Shown: positions 11,601 to 24,890, numbered from the stretch's first letter. The stretch is DNA of 64,000 bases from Caprella mutica (GCA_947561585.1 CANNZV010001188.1:62001-126000), one strand, 5' to 3'. A program made the numbers and translations. The notes: generated by a model from the letters alone, not told the origin.

Positions 11601-14600
11601 TTAGAGTTGACTCCGTATCCAATGAGTCTCTGCCTCAGTACAGGGGCATCTGTTAGTTTGAAGGGACAGCCATGGGCATCACCAGGCCCTACACTGGAAG
11701 AGATGATCTTGATGCAACTGTACGGGGAGTAGTTAGTCCTCTTGCCTTCCTTGCCGTAATTGTGACGAATGTTGTAAGCGTACTGCTTGTCAAACTACGG
11801 AACAGAAACATTCACATCTTCAAAGTGGTCATAAAAATGTCAAAGTGATATAAAAATGTTTATACACAAAGATAACACAGTTAAAATGGTATTTAAAGAG
11901 AGAAAGTTATGGTGGGTGGAGCCATAGAAGATCAAATGTGAAAAAAAGTTCGGTAAAAAAATCTTTACAGTAAAAAAGTACAGTTCAGTAAAAAAATCTA
12001 TAAACCTTGGTGGTTGAACCACAAGTATATCTCTTGGTAAAATGATTTAATTCTCACTTTATCAGTGTCCATTGCTTTGGTCATATGTGATCGCCAGAAA
12101 TAAAGGGCATCTTCCAGAGACAGACCAGCAGCTTTCAGGAACAAACCGTACTGCATTCTGCCGCCATGCTTCAGATGGTAGGAAGTGGTGAGAGTTTCGT
12201 GCAGTTTGCGCATGCACAGGGGGAATGACCTGTCAAACGGTAATAATTAATAGGCAGTTTGAAGTCTGTTTTAGAACCAAAGTCCTTATAACTGATGTCA
12301 GAAGGAAATTAAAGCAGTCAGAAAGGAAAGAGACTCCATGAACAAAGTTACATACCATCAGTCGGTGACAATGATCATAGATTCGGAATGTGACGAAAAG
12401 AAACACAAGCACTGGTCCTGAACTCACGGATGGAAGAGGAAAATGAAGAGGTGATAGTAAATGAAGTCTAGGACTATAGGAGCCTACATAATTAAGACAT
12501 TCAAGAAAATATCAGACTAGCAGTTAAGGGGTGAACAAAGGTAATTCTCAGTCTGTTGAGTCAAAGTTTTTGTTCTATCCCTGCCATTACCTTTAGCTAA
12601 GGTTGACCTCAGTCATCTCATTGACCGCCATGCCAGTATGAGGTGTATAGACAGAATGAGGCATTTTTGAAAAAAATCCACTCATTCAAGACAACTTCAG
12701 AGATCATCTCCAACACGCTTCGAGTTCAGCCAACATTTATGTTAGCAGCATATAAACTAAAACAGCTGTAGCTTAATCTTCACACTGTAGTACTGTTATC
12801 AGAATGATAGGATCTAATGTTCTCTGTGAAATAGCACCGTAATGTGTCCTATTATGTTCAAATTAGATTTAATGACTACAGATAGAATAACTTTTATGGA
12901 ATAAAACAACCTTGACACAAAGAAGATTAGAGATATACGCTACTGCACAAGAAGGTAATTTAAACAGAACATTAAGATTTTAAAGATTATAGCTTTCGAA
13001 TAGCTAGCAAATATTATATTCATCAGGTAGCTAGTCGTCAAAAATATGTCCGTTGGGTGACTTCATAAATATCTTTGTTTCCTTTAGTCCAGGATAAAAC
13101 CCCTGTCCCTATTTTGAGTAAACATTGTACTATTCGATAGCATGATACCATCAACAGTTAGACATAATAACCTCTTTGTGAATATGATTATTCTATCAAG
13201 TTTAAAATCCTTGCCATTGGGTTTCATTTTACTTCACTCACTTGACTGCAAGTGTCTCCAACATCTCCGGTGTAATCTTAGTCCCTGAGTCTTTCTTGGA
13301 GCTGTAGTCTGAGCCAGTGTATCTGCGGTCAAAATTCTGCAACAACTTTGTCAGTCTGCAAAAAAAAAAAAAATTAGCAGAACAGATAAAAATTTATAGT
13401 CAGTTTAAAAAGAAAATGCCACCTATTATCATTCGACTACAGTTCATGGAAGCAGGAAAATTCTTTGTGAACTTCTCAAAGAATTTTAAAATATTAATTT
13501 AGTAGGAGTTTAACGTCTGCTTTGGAACCAAAGGCCATATCGCTGACGTCAAAAGGAAATTAAATACAAGGGACTGGAAGAAGCAGTCAGAGAGGAAAGT
13601 GGCTCCATGAACAAAGTCACTTACCGCCGTCGGTGACAAGCTCATGGATGCAGAAAAGCTACTCCATGAATACAGTCACTTACCAAGGAATGTGACGAAC
13701 GGGACACAAGCACCGGTGGCTGCACTCACGGATGGAAAAGGAAAATAAAGAGGTGATAGTAAATGAAGCCTACGAGCCTACCTAACACAAAAATCTAATA
13801 CCTCGTAGTTGAAGAGCATAACCCTAGCGATATCCTCTAAAACTGCAAGTAGCGTTAAAAAAATGATAAACATGGTAAAAATGAAAAAAGACAATCCATA
13901 ATCCAAATTACAACATTTCAGGGCCCAAGGTATGCCACCCCCTTTCTCTTCCATTCACCACAGACAGCTTCAGGATAGAGCCCCTAGGGGCGAATGTTAC
14001 AATATGGGAAGAGAAAGATGAAGAGGAGATGGTATACGAGCTCATAACTTGCTATATGCAAAATTAGAAAGAAAGGAATGAGCTACAAAACAAAATAGCT
14101 ACAGTAATGGGTATATACAGTATATAGCAATGTCGAGTTGCAATATAATGTCCCTGATATGGTGATACTGATAACGCAATACATTGTTAATGATATGGTG
14201 ATACAGATAACGCAATACATTGTTAACGATATGGTGATACATTACAATACATCAATTCTAGCTCACTGATATGAGTATCACTGACTGTCACACCATTAAT
14301 TTTGAATAGGTAGCTAGAGTACAATATTCTATTTCATTAAGTACCTAACCCGTACCAAAAACACAAATTGACTTGTCACATCATTCTTTCTTCAAATAGA
14401 TAGCTATTTCAATCTGTTTTGGCTAACTAAGTATAAATTTGAAGGATAACTACTATACATAGCCATTATTTTTCTTTTACATTTAAAATATGGAAACGAA
14501 TACACTTATTCAATATTGTACAGAACGTGTTAAGTCCCTTCATGTCCTCAAGACTAGGACATGAAGGGACTTCTTTATCTTAAGAACGTGCTTACAAACT

Positions 14601-16694
14601 GCATTAATTATACAGTTGACTCTTTATAGTGTGATATGAACTACTAAAAGATAATTTTCAAATAAGAAAATTCATAAAGTTATGTTTCTTTCCATTTAAA
14701 AAATGATTAATTGAAGAATAACATTAACCAGTTAATTAGAAAAAAATTAATGGTTTCTAAATATCACTCGTGTATATGAGTTACCTCTCAGCAATATTTA
14801 ATTACCACACTATAAAGTAAATGAAATTAATTATTGACCAAAAAGGAGAACAGAACGAGTTCCTCAACCTAAAATTATGTTGAATATACACATCGCTCCC
14901 CATACACAAATGTAAAGTATTCAGTTTACAGCTTTTAAGAATAGTTTTTGATATAAACTTGGCTAATTAAAAAATTTAACACCTGATAAAACTCTTTTGG
15001 CTGCAAATGACAAATTACCAATGCTAATTCAAAACCACATGCAAAATTAGAAAGAAATTAAATGAGTCAACTTGAAAGGCAGCAACAAACAGCTTGTAGA
15101 ACTCTAATTCACCTAAGCTATAAATGTAGTTATTTATAAGTTACCTGTCTTCATCCTCTAGCTGTGGCAGAGCCCTATTAGTGTGTGCCAGTTCTTTGGA
15201 CAGCTGAGCACGGTAGACAGACGCTATCAGTGATATCAACTCAGTGTCTGGAACATAGGCATAACCAAGCTTCAGAAACACTCTGCGACTTCTGGTCAAG
15301 TCTGTGGCTTCAGTGAACGGCACCTGAAAATATATTTAACATAATTAGGAAATATAAATATTTAAGTTTATTACATCGGTGGATATAGCGTTAAATATTC
15401 ACAATAGTTATAATTATAGCCAATTTAGCTGATCAAATAAAAAGGAAATTTGCTTTAATTTGAATGGATACTGTATCTTCTATTTAAGGTAGCTAGCTTA
15501 TTTTGTTCTGCATTAATTACTGAAGTGACAAGTCCATGCTTCATAAATAATTAGCTAATGTAAATTATAATTATTTATATAAATTGCTATCTTTAATCTT
15601 ACAAAATAAATAAAACCAAAAGGTAATGAAGCAATCTTTACTATTAATAAATAATATTTGAAGAGTTCTCCTTAAATTAAAATTCTCTTTGCCCTTAAAA
15701 TGCAGCTATCTGATGTTACTACCTTGTAGAAAACTCTTCCCTCCAACTGGTCTCCACTTCCTATTCTGTGAGTTCCATTCAGTAAATTCTCCCTCTCTTC
15801 ATTGAACTCTTCTTCAGATATCTGGAGAAATCATCTTCATTAAAAACTTAGACTTTGGTTACTTTATTTCAATGACTAGATAAATAATCTTGAGTGTTAG
15901 CTACTGTAGCTAGAATTAATTTAATAATTTCTTTCGTACCGGGGTAAATTGCATGCCATTCTCACGACAAAAAGCTTTAACTTCTTCTTTGGTATTTGAA
16001 GCGTGCAAAAACCGAACTCTCAAGAGATCAACTTCCTGAGCTATAAACCATCTTCTGAGTTCTTCTGTTCTGCAGTACACCAAACGCAGAATGAAATGGG
16101 AGATGTGATCTCTGTGACGCGCCTCACCCACTTCCGCAGCTTTCTTTTCAGATATCTTTTCCTGGAAGAAACAAGTTATTTAGGCAACTAGCTAATGCTT
16201 TGTGTAATCATGTAGCTTGAAATGATTAACCTATATAGATAACTACAAGGCAATGATTAATAGTACTTTTTAGCTAATGATAAAATGGAAATCTCTTCAC
16301 ATTTAAGAACTTACACATGAAACTATGAAATTTTTAGATTTGTTGAACTCATCATAAATTTTAGAAACCCATTCCTCTGAGCCTTTGATGGGGCCACTCA
16401 AATTGTGTCTTTCGATGGCTCTCAATACTGAAAAAAATAGGAAATTTAGCAAGTTCAAATAAGTGAATGTGCACAGTTTTTTATGAACTAACAATGAAGA
16501 GAGATTTTATGTAGCTAACACTTACTTTTCAAACGCTCTATGGCCATCAAATCAAACTCAGCGAGAGATACTATCCCATCAGGAGGATATTTATACATCT
16601 GTATACTGCAGCGATAACTTTTGTTAAGAGGAAGAACTGGTCCTCTTTTGCTGCGACGCCCAAGTTTTGAAGTGGAGGATGAATTAAACTCCAT
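8661..16694 (-). CDS. PRIM2: DNA primase large subunit (PRIM2), ten exons
   Basis: PRIM2 is the regulatory subunit of primase in the nuclear DNA polymerase alpha-primase complex, which makes RNA-DNA primers. CDS exons on the minus strand: 16694-16526, 16427-16315, 16161-15940, 15821-15723, 15323-15145, 13355-13242, 12229-12058, 11794-11599, 11231-11067 and 8890-8661, giving 1659 nt and 552 residues (human about 509). All introns are GT-AG and all phases match. Visible family blocks are [14 protein letters not shown] (exon 3), GYAYVP (exon 5), [12 protein letters not shown] (exon 7) and [20 protein letters not shown] (exon 8). The four iron-sulfur ligand cysteines map to about 304, 383, 399 and 439, spaced as in the human protein. 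The ATG opening MEF was chosen over an upstream in-frame ATG by match to the family start. The acidic tail (about residues 477-552) is lineage-specific. Exon 10 lies 2.2 kb beyond exon 9, across an intron holding a mariner relic. Exon borders were read by eye. Confidence 0.95.
8967..10229 (-). pseudogene. Degenerate mariner-type transposon in PRIM2 intron 9
   Basis: About 1.26 kb with imperfect terminal inverted repeats (CAGGGTGCCTCAGC...AGTGTGGAC left; GACAGGATTGCC...AGTGTGGAC on the other strand right), flanked by TA at 8965-8966 and 10230-10231. The minus strand encodes transposase remnants. The best piece (9299-9093) includes [12 protein letters not shown], the site of the third catalytic Asp region, and [16 protein letters not shown], typical of mariner C-termini. 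Further upstream pieces near 10060-9600 are broken by stops and frameshifts. It is inactive, on the same strand as PRIM2, and removed as intron. Confidence 0.8.
11429..11538. mobile_element. TA-MITE, 110 bp, in PRIM2 intron 8
   Basis: A near-perfect hairpin: GGGTGAGTTACGAATTATTG then GTCGGTTCCACA on the left and TGTGGAGCCGACCGATAATA then CGTAACTTACCC on the right, flanked by TA on both sides (11427-11428, 11539-11540). It belongs with the copies at 5736-6742, 29399-40925 and 41103-41303. No coding capacity is seen. Confidence 0.8.
12240..12525. repeat. Dispersed repeat copy in PRIM2 intron 6
   Basis: Diverged relative of the repeat at 13504-14010 in the same orientation. Shared blocks are GAAGGAAATTAAA/AAAAGGAAATTAAATACAAG, GACTCCATGAACAAAGT, CAGTCGGTGACAA and GAAGAGGTGATAGTAAATGA. 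It lies wholly in the intron between exons 7 and 6. Confidence 0.6.
13504..14010. repeat. Dispersed repeat copy in PRIM2 intron 5
   Basis: The longest copy of the family seen also at 7160-7700. It contains CAAGGGACTGGAAGAAGCAG, an internal duplication of a CTCCATGAA(C/T)A(A/C)AGTCACTTACC segment, CAAGTAGCGTTAAAA and TTCCATTCACCACAGACAGC then TTCAGGATAGAGCCCC. Short translated stretches can be written across it but are not shared between copies, so I do not call a gene. Confidence 0.6.
14155..14262. repeat. 36-bp tandem repeat, three copies
   Basis: GATATGGTGATAC followed by WGATAACGCAATACATTG recurs at about 14155, 14191 and 14227. The third copy is degenerate. It lies in PRIM2 intron 5. Confidence 0.8.
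14530..14571. other. Perfect 17-bp stem hairpin in PRIM2 intron 5
   Basis: AAGTCCCTTCATGTCCT is followed by a 7-base loop CAAGACT and then its exact reverse complement. There is no U-rich or splice context. It is too short for a typical animal miRNA precursor and may be the collapsed core of a foldback element. Confidence 0.7.
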
Positions 16695-17869
16695 GATTAC
16701 TAATTTCAATAATTTTCAAATCTATAAGAGAAAGTAATTAGTAGAATTGACTAATAACTTATTAAGTAGGTATAGTAGAAAAGTATTAAACTTTTTGAGT
16801 GAACACTAATAAGAATAGAAATACCTTAAGCTACTATCCCAAGCCAATATAAAAAATGTAATTACGTCAATTTTGAAGGAGTGAACCAATACAATGAAAG
16901 TAGCATTTCGGTACTGGTACTGTTCCAGGATAGAGCCCCTGGGAGCCAAATCATCATATATAAAATTATATTATTATAGGTAAGGATATGCTCATATATA
17001 GATATCATTAGGTATAGGCATTTTTGGGGAGTATTGACAGTGGTATTGACTTTGCCAATACACAATTTTTGTATTATAATTAATTTTAAAAAAATATTTA
17101 TTTCTATTATTATATAGGCATAAAAGAAATAATTAAATTTTCTCATTTTTTTCATAGCTACCAATCTAATAAATAACTATTTTGAGTTTAAGTATAATTT
17201 TTATTTATTTATTATAGTATATAAACAAAAATTCAAAGTGTATACAGAATCTACCATAAATTAAAGATATTAATTACTCAGCAGTTATCCACCTATTCAT
17301 GACAAGCATCACAGGATGACAACACACAAGTTATTAATTTAATATCAAAGTATTTCAATTAATGTGAAACGTAATATTATTATTTTATGACATTATTACC
17401 TCATAAAATTAAGATTCTGAAAGAAAAAACTTCATGAGGATGTCATTAATAATTTATAGAATTATTTAGATTTTAGATATCATATGGCCATTATAATGAC
17501 CTTGGTTACATTTTGTATATTTTGTATTTTGTTTAGAAATAGCATTTCTATTTTGTCAAGCAATTCAAATCATCCATAATAAACTCATAATTGACTAATT
17601 ATTAATAAGTTTCATAAATATTAAGTTACCATTTGAACTTTAGCTAATTTGAAAGAATCAGTATCAGAAAGAATCTGCCTTTTTTTTAAGTGTCAGCATC
17701 GGCACTTGTTGAGAAGAATCTGTATCTGTTTATTTTACAAAGTATCCCTATCAGCAAAATTTTTGCTATCGCTGCATCCCTAATTATAGGAGACAATTTA
17801 TCAGATTTTAATTTCAATTTTTAGATAAAACAAAGATAGATTAACGGACCAAAAATTAACCAAGTAAAG
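16695..17869. other. PRIM2 upstream region, no gene
   Basis: About 1.2 kb of AT-rich sequence upstream of PRIM2. The short minus frame near 16862-17164 has no family resemblance and includes a fragment (about 16905-16945, CTGTTCCAGGATAGAGCCCC) of the dispersed repeat seen at 13504-14010. No core promoter can be assigned with confidence. Confidence 0.5.
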
Positions 17870-17879
17870 ATGAACATTA

Positions 17880-18165
17880 TCTATACTAGATCCATTCTAA
17901 AAACATCTTTACATAGATCATTTCTTGAAACATCTTTACATAGATCATTTCTTGAAACATCTTTACATAGATCATTTCTTGAAACATCTTTACATAGATC
18001 ATTTCTTGAAACATCTTTACATAGATCCTTTTTAAAACATCTTTACATAGATCCTTTCTAAAACATCTTTACATAGATCCTTTCTAAAACATCTTTACAT
18101 AGATCCTTTCTAAAACATCTTTACATAGATCCTTTCTAAAACATCTTTACATTATTTACATCTAA
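17880..18165. repeat. 26-27-bp tandem array
   Basis: Units of ACATCTTTACATAGATCATT then TCTTGAA (27 bp) shift after five copies to ACATCTTTACATAGATCC then TTTCTAAA (26 bp). The array runs directly into the 25-bp array that follows, and the monomers are clearly related (ATCTTT, then GAT/ATAGATC, then TTTCTAAAA). Confidence 0.9.
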
Positions 18166-19478
18166 AAATATCTTTGGGTCATTTCTAAAAATATCTTTGG
18201 ATCACTTCTAAAAATATTTTTGGATCATATTTCTTAAAGTATCTTTGGATCATATTTCTTAAAGTATCTTTGGATCATATTTCAAAAAATATCTTTGGAT
18301 AATATTTCAAAAAATATCTTTGGATAATATTTCAAAAAATATCTTTGGATCATATTTCAAAAAATATCTTTGGATCATATTTCTAAAAATATCTTTGGAT
18401 CATATTTCTAAAAATATCTTTGGATCATATTTCAAAAAATATCTTTGGATCATATTTCTAAAAATATCTTTGAATCATATTTCAAAAAATATCTTTGAAT
18501 CATATTTGTAAAAATATCTTTAGATCATATTTGTAAAAATATCTTTAGATCATATTTGTAAAAATATCTTTAGATCATATTTGTAAAAATATCTTTGAAT
18601 CATATTTCAAAAAACATCTTTGAATCATATTTCAAAAAATATCTTTGAATCATATTTCAAAAAATATCTTTGGATCATATTTCAAAAAATATCTTTGGAT
18701 CATATTTCAAAAAATATCTTTGGATCATATTTCTATAAATATCTTTGGATCATATTTCTAAAAATATCTTTGGATCATATTTCTAAAAATATCTTTGGAT
18801 CATATTTCAAAAAATATCTTTGGATAATATTTCAAAATATATCTTTGGATCATATTTCAAAAAATATCTTTGGATCATATTTCTAAAAATATCTTTGAAT
18901 CAAATTTCTAAAATATCGTTGGATCATATTTCTAAAAATATCTTTGGATCATATTTCTAAAAATATCTTTGGATCATATTTCTAAAAATATCTTTGAATC
19001 ATATTTCTAAAAATATCTTTGAATCATATTTCTAAAAATATCTTTGAATCATATTTCTAAAAATATCTTTGGATCATATTTCAAAAAATATCTTTGGATC
19101 ATATTTCTAAAAATATCTTTGGATCATATTTCTAAAAATATCTTTGAATCATATTTCTAAAAATATCTTTGAATCATATTTCTAAAAATATCTTTGAATC
19201 ATATTTCTAAAAATATCTTTGAATCATATTTCTAAAAATATCTTTGAATCATATTTCTAAAAATATCTTTGAATCATATTTCTAAAAATATCTTTGAATC
19301 ATATTTCTAAAAATATCTTTGAATCATATTTCTAAAAATATCTTTGAATCATATTTCTAAAAATATCTTTGAATCATATTACTAAAAATATCTTTGAATC
19401 ATATTTCTAAAAATATCTTTGGATCATATTTCTAAAAATATCTTTGGATCATATTTCAAAAAATATCTTTGGATCATA
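18166..19478. repeat. 25-bp satellite-like array, about 52 copies
   Basis: Head-to-tail copies of ATCTTTGGATCATATTTC followed by TAAAAAT. Variants are GGATC or GAATC, TTTCT, TTTCA or TTTGT, and AAAAAT or CAAAAAAT. The right half (about 18960-19400) is dominated by a homogeneous GAATC/TTTCT variant, indicating local homogenisation. Open frames in it repeat every 25 residues (75 bp) and are by-products of the 25-bp period. Confidence 0.95.
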
Positions 19479-19559
19479 TCTTAGAGAGGAAAAGGGAAGA
19501 ATGTAGCCATGATAAATACAGAAATAGGTATATTGATATTCTAATTTTAATGTTTTTTG

Positions 19560-21780
19560 TCAGTCTGCAGAACCTGGTAAAGTGTTCGTAGAGATCTCTT
19601 ATTCTGCTCATTGCAGTTTGTAGCAGTTGATTCAGAAGTATTTTTTAATTAATTAATGTACGTATATACGTAAATATTATATAGCTAGTTATTAATTCAA
19701 AATTGTTTGGAGAGAATATCCCAAATATCTCCCATATTCTGCAGACTTCCCAGACTGTATTTCATGGTAAATTCCACCGACTTGTTAGCAAATAATATAT
19801 TCTAGCAAAGTTGGTGGAATTTTAGCTATTTATCCATACATTACCACTAATTTTCGGTGGATAAATTGGGAAAATGTTGGTGGGTCAGCAAAACTATTGG
19901 ATATTGTTGGTGGATTTATTCAGCTTTTGAAAAAGTCAGTGGGATTTTGTGCACCAAATAAAATTTTATTATGAGGACAATCTGTCTCCAGAGATTTTCA
20001 AATCTGTCTCCAAAATATTAAATATACAGAATTCTGCAAAATGTCTCCAATAATCCAGTCTGAAAAGTAGAGTTGGATTTATGGATTAATCCTGCGCCCA
20101 TGTCCTATTTAATTCCTATGTTCCCATGATATTTGCTGCGCCCAAATCCCAATATCTGTAAAAAAAATACCGAGTCTGACTGTCTGAGGAGACCTTCTTT
20201 TCAGACTGGCCAATAATTACATGCAAATGATGCAAAGGGAAAGGATGCACAATCAGTCTCCAGATATTTAATTTTTTTTGGAGTGATTTGTCTCCAAAGA
20301 TTTTCAAATTTCTCTCCAAAATGACCAAAAATCTCAAAATTATCTCCACTATTACATGTAATTGATGTAAACATAGGAATAAATTAGGAAATTGTCGCAG
20401 GATAATTCAGGAGACTAATTTCAAGGGCTCAACAGTCGCCGGATGAACTTCACAACTTCATGCATCTTTTGCAGACTGGAACTGTGGAACATAGCCAGTC
20501 TGCAGAATGTGTCTCTTCTCCCGCAGAGATTTTATTTTGAGAGAGAGTCATTCTCGGACTCTCAACAGCAGATTCAAAATCTCCCGCAGCTAAATTAATG
20601 GTAACATAGGAATTAATTCAAAATCTCCCGCAGCTAAATTAATGGTAACATAGGAATTAATTCAAGATCTCCCGCAGAGATCTCCAAATTCTAAAAATTC
20701 AATCAAAAACTCCCGCAGAGAGTCTTGGAAAAATGTTCCATATTCCGCAGACTGGGAACATAGGAATTAATTAGAAAAGTGTTTCCAAGATGAAAGATCT
20801 TAATAAGATACCTATATTTTCTATCAAAAATCATCTCCAAAGATCTTCAGGCTTCAGAAACATGGACTCACTTTACAGACTGCCACTGGTAGGTTATATT
20901 ATTATTGAAAGCCAGTTATTTTTAAACAATTAGCTAACAACAAAATAGGTTCATTATTTATTGAAGTATTAACTACCTACTTATATAAATACCTATTAAG
21001 AATTTAACCAAAACATAATGTAGCTAACTTCTAAGCCAATAATTAGCATTAACTAACAGTCTACCACAGTTCCAGTCTGTATTTCGTGGTAAATTACACC
21101 GACATGTCGGTGGAATTTTTCTCCATTGAAAATAATATTCTGGCAAAGTCGGTGGATTTTTAGCTATTTATCCCTATGTTACCCCAAGTAATAAAGCATG
21201 TCTAAACTCGCCATTTTGATGGCGAGTTTGTGACAGTTATTTTGAGCCCTTCAATTGCAAATGGCGAGTTTTATCTATTTTTCTCCTATGCTATACAATG
21301 TTATTTTGGAGAGAATTTATGGAAACTTGATCATTTTGGAGATAATTTGTTGAATTTTGGAGAGAGCTGGAGAGACAAATGGCGAGTTTATGAGACATAC
21401 TATTTTACATGGATGTTACCATTAATTTTGGGTAGAAAAATGGGTAAAATGTTGGTGGATCAGCCAAATTACTAGAAATTTATGGTGGATTTTTTCAGCT
21501 TTTTCAAAAAGTCAGTGGAATTTTGTGCACCCATGTTTCAAAGTATGGACAAAGTCGCCAGTATACTGGCAACTTTTGATGGGTGAAATCCAGTCTGCAG
21601 AAACTGGTAAAGTGTTCGTAGAGATCTCTTATTCTGTTTGTAGCAAAATCAATGTAAATATAGGGATTAATTCAGAAGTGTTCGTAGCAAAATTAATGTA
21701 AATATAGGAATTAATTCCAAATTGTTCGGAGAGAATATCCCAAATATCTCACATATTCTGCAGACTGGGGTGAAATGAGT
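19560..21780. repeat. Cluster of paired repeats with CAGTCTGCAG / CTGCAGACT ends
   Basis: Two similar short units in direct orientation (about 19560-19755 and 21590-21772) begin with CAGTCTGCAGAA, continue CTGGTAAAGTGTTCGTAGAG, and end with GAGAATATCCCAAATATCTC then a TTCTGCAGACT block. Between them, two copies of a GTGGTAAATTMCACCGAC block (about 19760 and 21088) pair with GTCGGTGGAATTT-like sequences, and both continue to a TTTTGTGCACC end (about 19945 and 21525). TCTCCCGCAG and TCTCCAAAGATTTTC motifs recur at about 20510-20860, with a tandem duplication at about 20585-20670. It appears to be several non-autonomous elements inserted together; boundaries are unresolved. Confidence 0.5.
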
Positions 21781-22199
21781 TCAGAAACATGTAAATAACA
21801 AGTAAATCACTCATAGATAGTCCCAATTGATACACATGCATCAGATATTATGCATAAGGAGGTTTTCAAGTGTAAAATCTTCACAAGGATGTCCTATTTC
21901 TTCTTCAAAGTATCTTAAATGTGGCGACCTTGATCCATTTTTTCACCAAACTGGCGACTTTCCTGTCACACTTTGAAATATGGTTGTGCACCAAATACAG
22001 ACTGGACCACACTGAGATTAGATTAGAGAGATACATGGTACATTGAGATTTGAGCCTTGAGGAAATGTTAATCAAAACAAAATCACAATCTGTTAAAATT
22101 GTCATAATTTACAATTAGCCTTAGGTAGCTACTAGCCTTAGTAGTCTACTAGATAGTAAGTTAATTGATATATCAACTTTAAAGTTTAAAAATGATAGG

Positions 22200-22980
22200 A
22201 ACCTAGCCTACAATATTTGTCAATTTATCTCTACAGTAGGTAGTTTCCAAATAGGTATTACCTCTTTTTCATCTTGAGACTTCTATCAAAGAGAAGTTTT
22301 TTCAAAATTGAAGCCACCTCAGCTACTAGAAAATTGAAGCCACCTCAGCGTAGTAGGCTACTACTACGATAGTTTCACTAAGGATAGTTAGTGATGGCAC
22401 AACTAGCTTCATAATTTAATACAAACTCTGTCTGAACAGAAAATCTCATCACTTCTCTTCCAATCTTCAGGGACACACATAATTATAATATCCTAACTAC
22501 ATAAGAGTTAAAAGAAGTAACAATAAGAATAACAACTATTCTAACTTTAAAATTATTAGTTAACTGGATTTTAGATTGACTTCAAAATATTACCTCTTCG
22601 CGCCAAATATTATTTGTTATTGTTCAGAAAGTAAACTGCACGTGTTTCTTAAAAGTCCTCCCCACGCTTCAGGAAAAATTTATATTGCATTTAATGTAGA
22701 TTAACAGAGGAATAAGATGAATAATAAAAAAATGCAAATAATTGGATTCATTAAATATTTTTAATATACTTTTGAGGTTCATTCTAGACAAAATCATACG
22801 TATTTTAGGTAAAGTGTGTATAAATTAAATCAGGAAAATTAAAGGGCCAGTAAAACAGCCAAAAAAACTTTTCTCTTTCTTGAGAAAACGATAGAAGGAA
22901 ATAAGTAAAACAATTCAAACTGTGCATTTTTTAAATCCTATAAAAAAAATAAAGCTTAATTAATTCTCGACTGCAGCGGC
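22200..22980. other. Spacer, no gene
   Basis: AT-rich. The only structure noted is a short tandem duplication of AAAATTGAAGCCACCTCAGC at about 22300-22350. No coding or RNA feature is supported. Confidence 0.4.
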
Positions 22981-24479
22981 ACCTACTTTTTTATTTAGGT
23001 AACTATGAAGTTTAAACTTATACAATGTTTGAACTATATCAATACCAATAATATCTTGTGGAAATATCGTTAGTTAATTGAAATTTGAATTAATAAAGAT
23101 CATTTTTATGTTATGAAAATCTTATGCTAACTGTAACATTTCCGGCTTTTAGAATTTGGATATGTAGATTTTTGATCCGCTACCAGAGCTGGGCGTTCCG
23201 CACGAATGTTCGCGAACCTTTATTCGCGAACCGGTTCGGACTGGAAAATGGGTTCGGACATTCGGATTCGGAACCTCTTCAAAAACGGTTCGGACTTCAG
23301 TGTTCGGAACGTCTTTTTCGCAAGTCCGAACCTCCGTACCCGGGGAAAACTGAACTGTTCATTTAATTTTACGTTCTGAACATGTACCGTACCTCTCGGC
23401 TACTATTATATACATAGGTTTCTGCTTAACACTGAAGCGAAGAACATGCGTCTTTCCCCGCTCTTCTTCCATTACGTTATTCATCCTTTCTTGAATAGCG
23501 GTAAGTTTTATAATAATCTTAACAAGTTAATTCTTTAATAACGGTTTATGTTCCCTCAAATCTCAATTAAAATTGCTTGAAACATGTAGAACTATAGGTA
23601 AGGTTATAAACGTATATATTAGGTAACATTACATAACACCCTACCTTAGTACCTTAGCCGAAATAATAATAACTTAAGTTCAAGAACGATTTTAAAGCTG
23701 ACTTTTCAATCGTGTAATTTTTCGCATAAATACATACGATTAGACAAAAACGAAGGTGATAAATGGTAATATACTCATATTATGAGCATTTATTCAAATC
23801 TATAATAATATTAGGAATATATCAGAGATCTTTCCAGGCATTAGATGCAAGAGTGTTTTTCACTACATATATAAGGGTGAATATTTCACTATAATCAGTT
23901 AACTGCAACTCTTATAGCGGCTTAGCGAGATCAAATATGTGAGAGAATAATTGCGCACACCAAGCTTCGTACAATAACATCTTATAAATATAATTTGTTT
24001 CTTGTCTTGTTACTTTTATTTTGAATGATAATTTTTTCTTTTGCTTTTACTAATGTATTAAATACTAAATATCAAATGAAGGTTTTTAAAAGAAAAAATA
24101 TTGAAATGACTCAAATGAGCTAACTTTTGACGGCTAAGTAGGTAGGCTGAACAGATAATTTAGAATCGAGTATTCGGCTATTCGCTTTACAATTAAATTG
24201 ATTATAATTTATAAATAGGTATTATTATTATATGTATATAAGTTATAACCCAGCTAACCAAAAGCTGTTTGTCCCACGTCTTAAGACGTCTGATACCCCT
24301 CGCTATAGAGGGATTTAAGACGTGGGACAAGACGTGGGACGGGGGACATCAGACGTCTTGCAGACGTCTAACCCTCTTCATTTGCACAGGGGTCCCCCTC
24401 TGCAAGACGTCTGATCCCACGTCTTGTCCCCCTCTGACAGAGGGGGACATCCACCTGTCCCACGTCTTACCCCACTCCG

Positions 24480-24890
24480 TTTTCAAGACGTGGGACCCAC
24501 GTGGGACAGAGTGTGGATGTCCCTCGCTATAGAGGGATTCAAGACGTGGGACCCACGTGGGACAGAGTGCGGATGTCCCTCGCTATAGAGGGAAGAGGGA
24601 AATAAGACGTGGGACCCACGTGGGACAGAGTGGGTATTCAAGACGTGGGACAGAGTGGGAATATCCCCCTCTGCAAGACGTGGGACAGAGTGTGGATGTC
24701 CCCCTCTGCAAGAGGTGGGACAGAGTGCGGAAGCCCCCCTCTGCAAGACGTGGGACAGAGTGCGAATGTCCCCCTCTGCAAGACGTGGGACAGAGTGCGG
24801 ATGTCCCCCTCTGCAAGACGTGGGACAGAGTGTGGATGTCCCCCTCTGCAAGACGTGGGACAGAGTGTGGATGTCCCCCTCTGCAAGGGG
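24480..24890. repeat. 35-bp GC-rich array, left arm of copy 1
   Basis: Unit GACGTGGGACAGAGTGYGGA followed by TGTCCCCCTCTGCAA, about 7 regular copies plus variants that carry CCCACGTGGGACAG or CTCGCTATAGAGGGA instead. Six-frame readings give repetitive Cys/Pro-rich frames on both strands. These follow the DNA period and are not treated as genes. Confidence 0.9.

Noticed and set aside
17870..18886. Repetitive frames with 25-residue period
   Set aside because: Generated by 25-27-bp satellite monomers.
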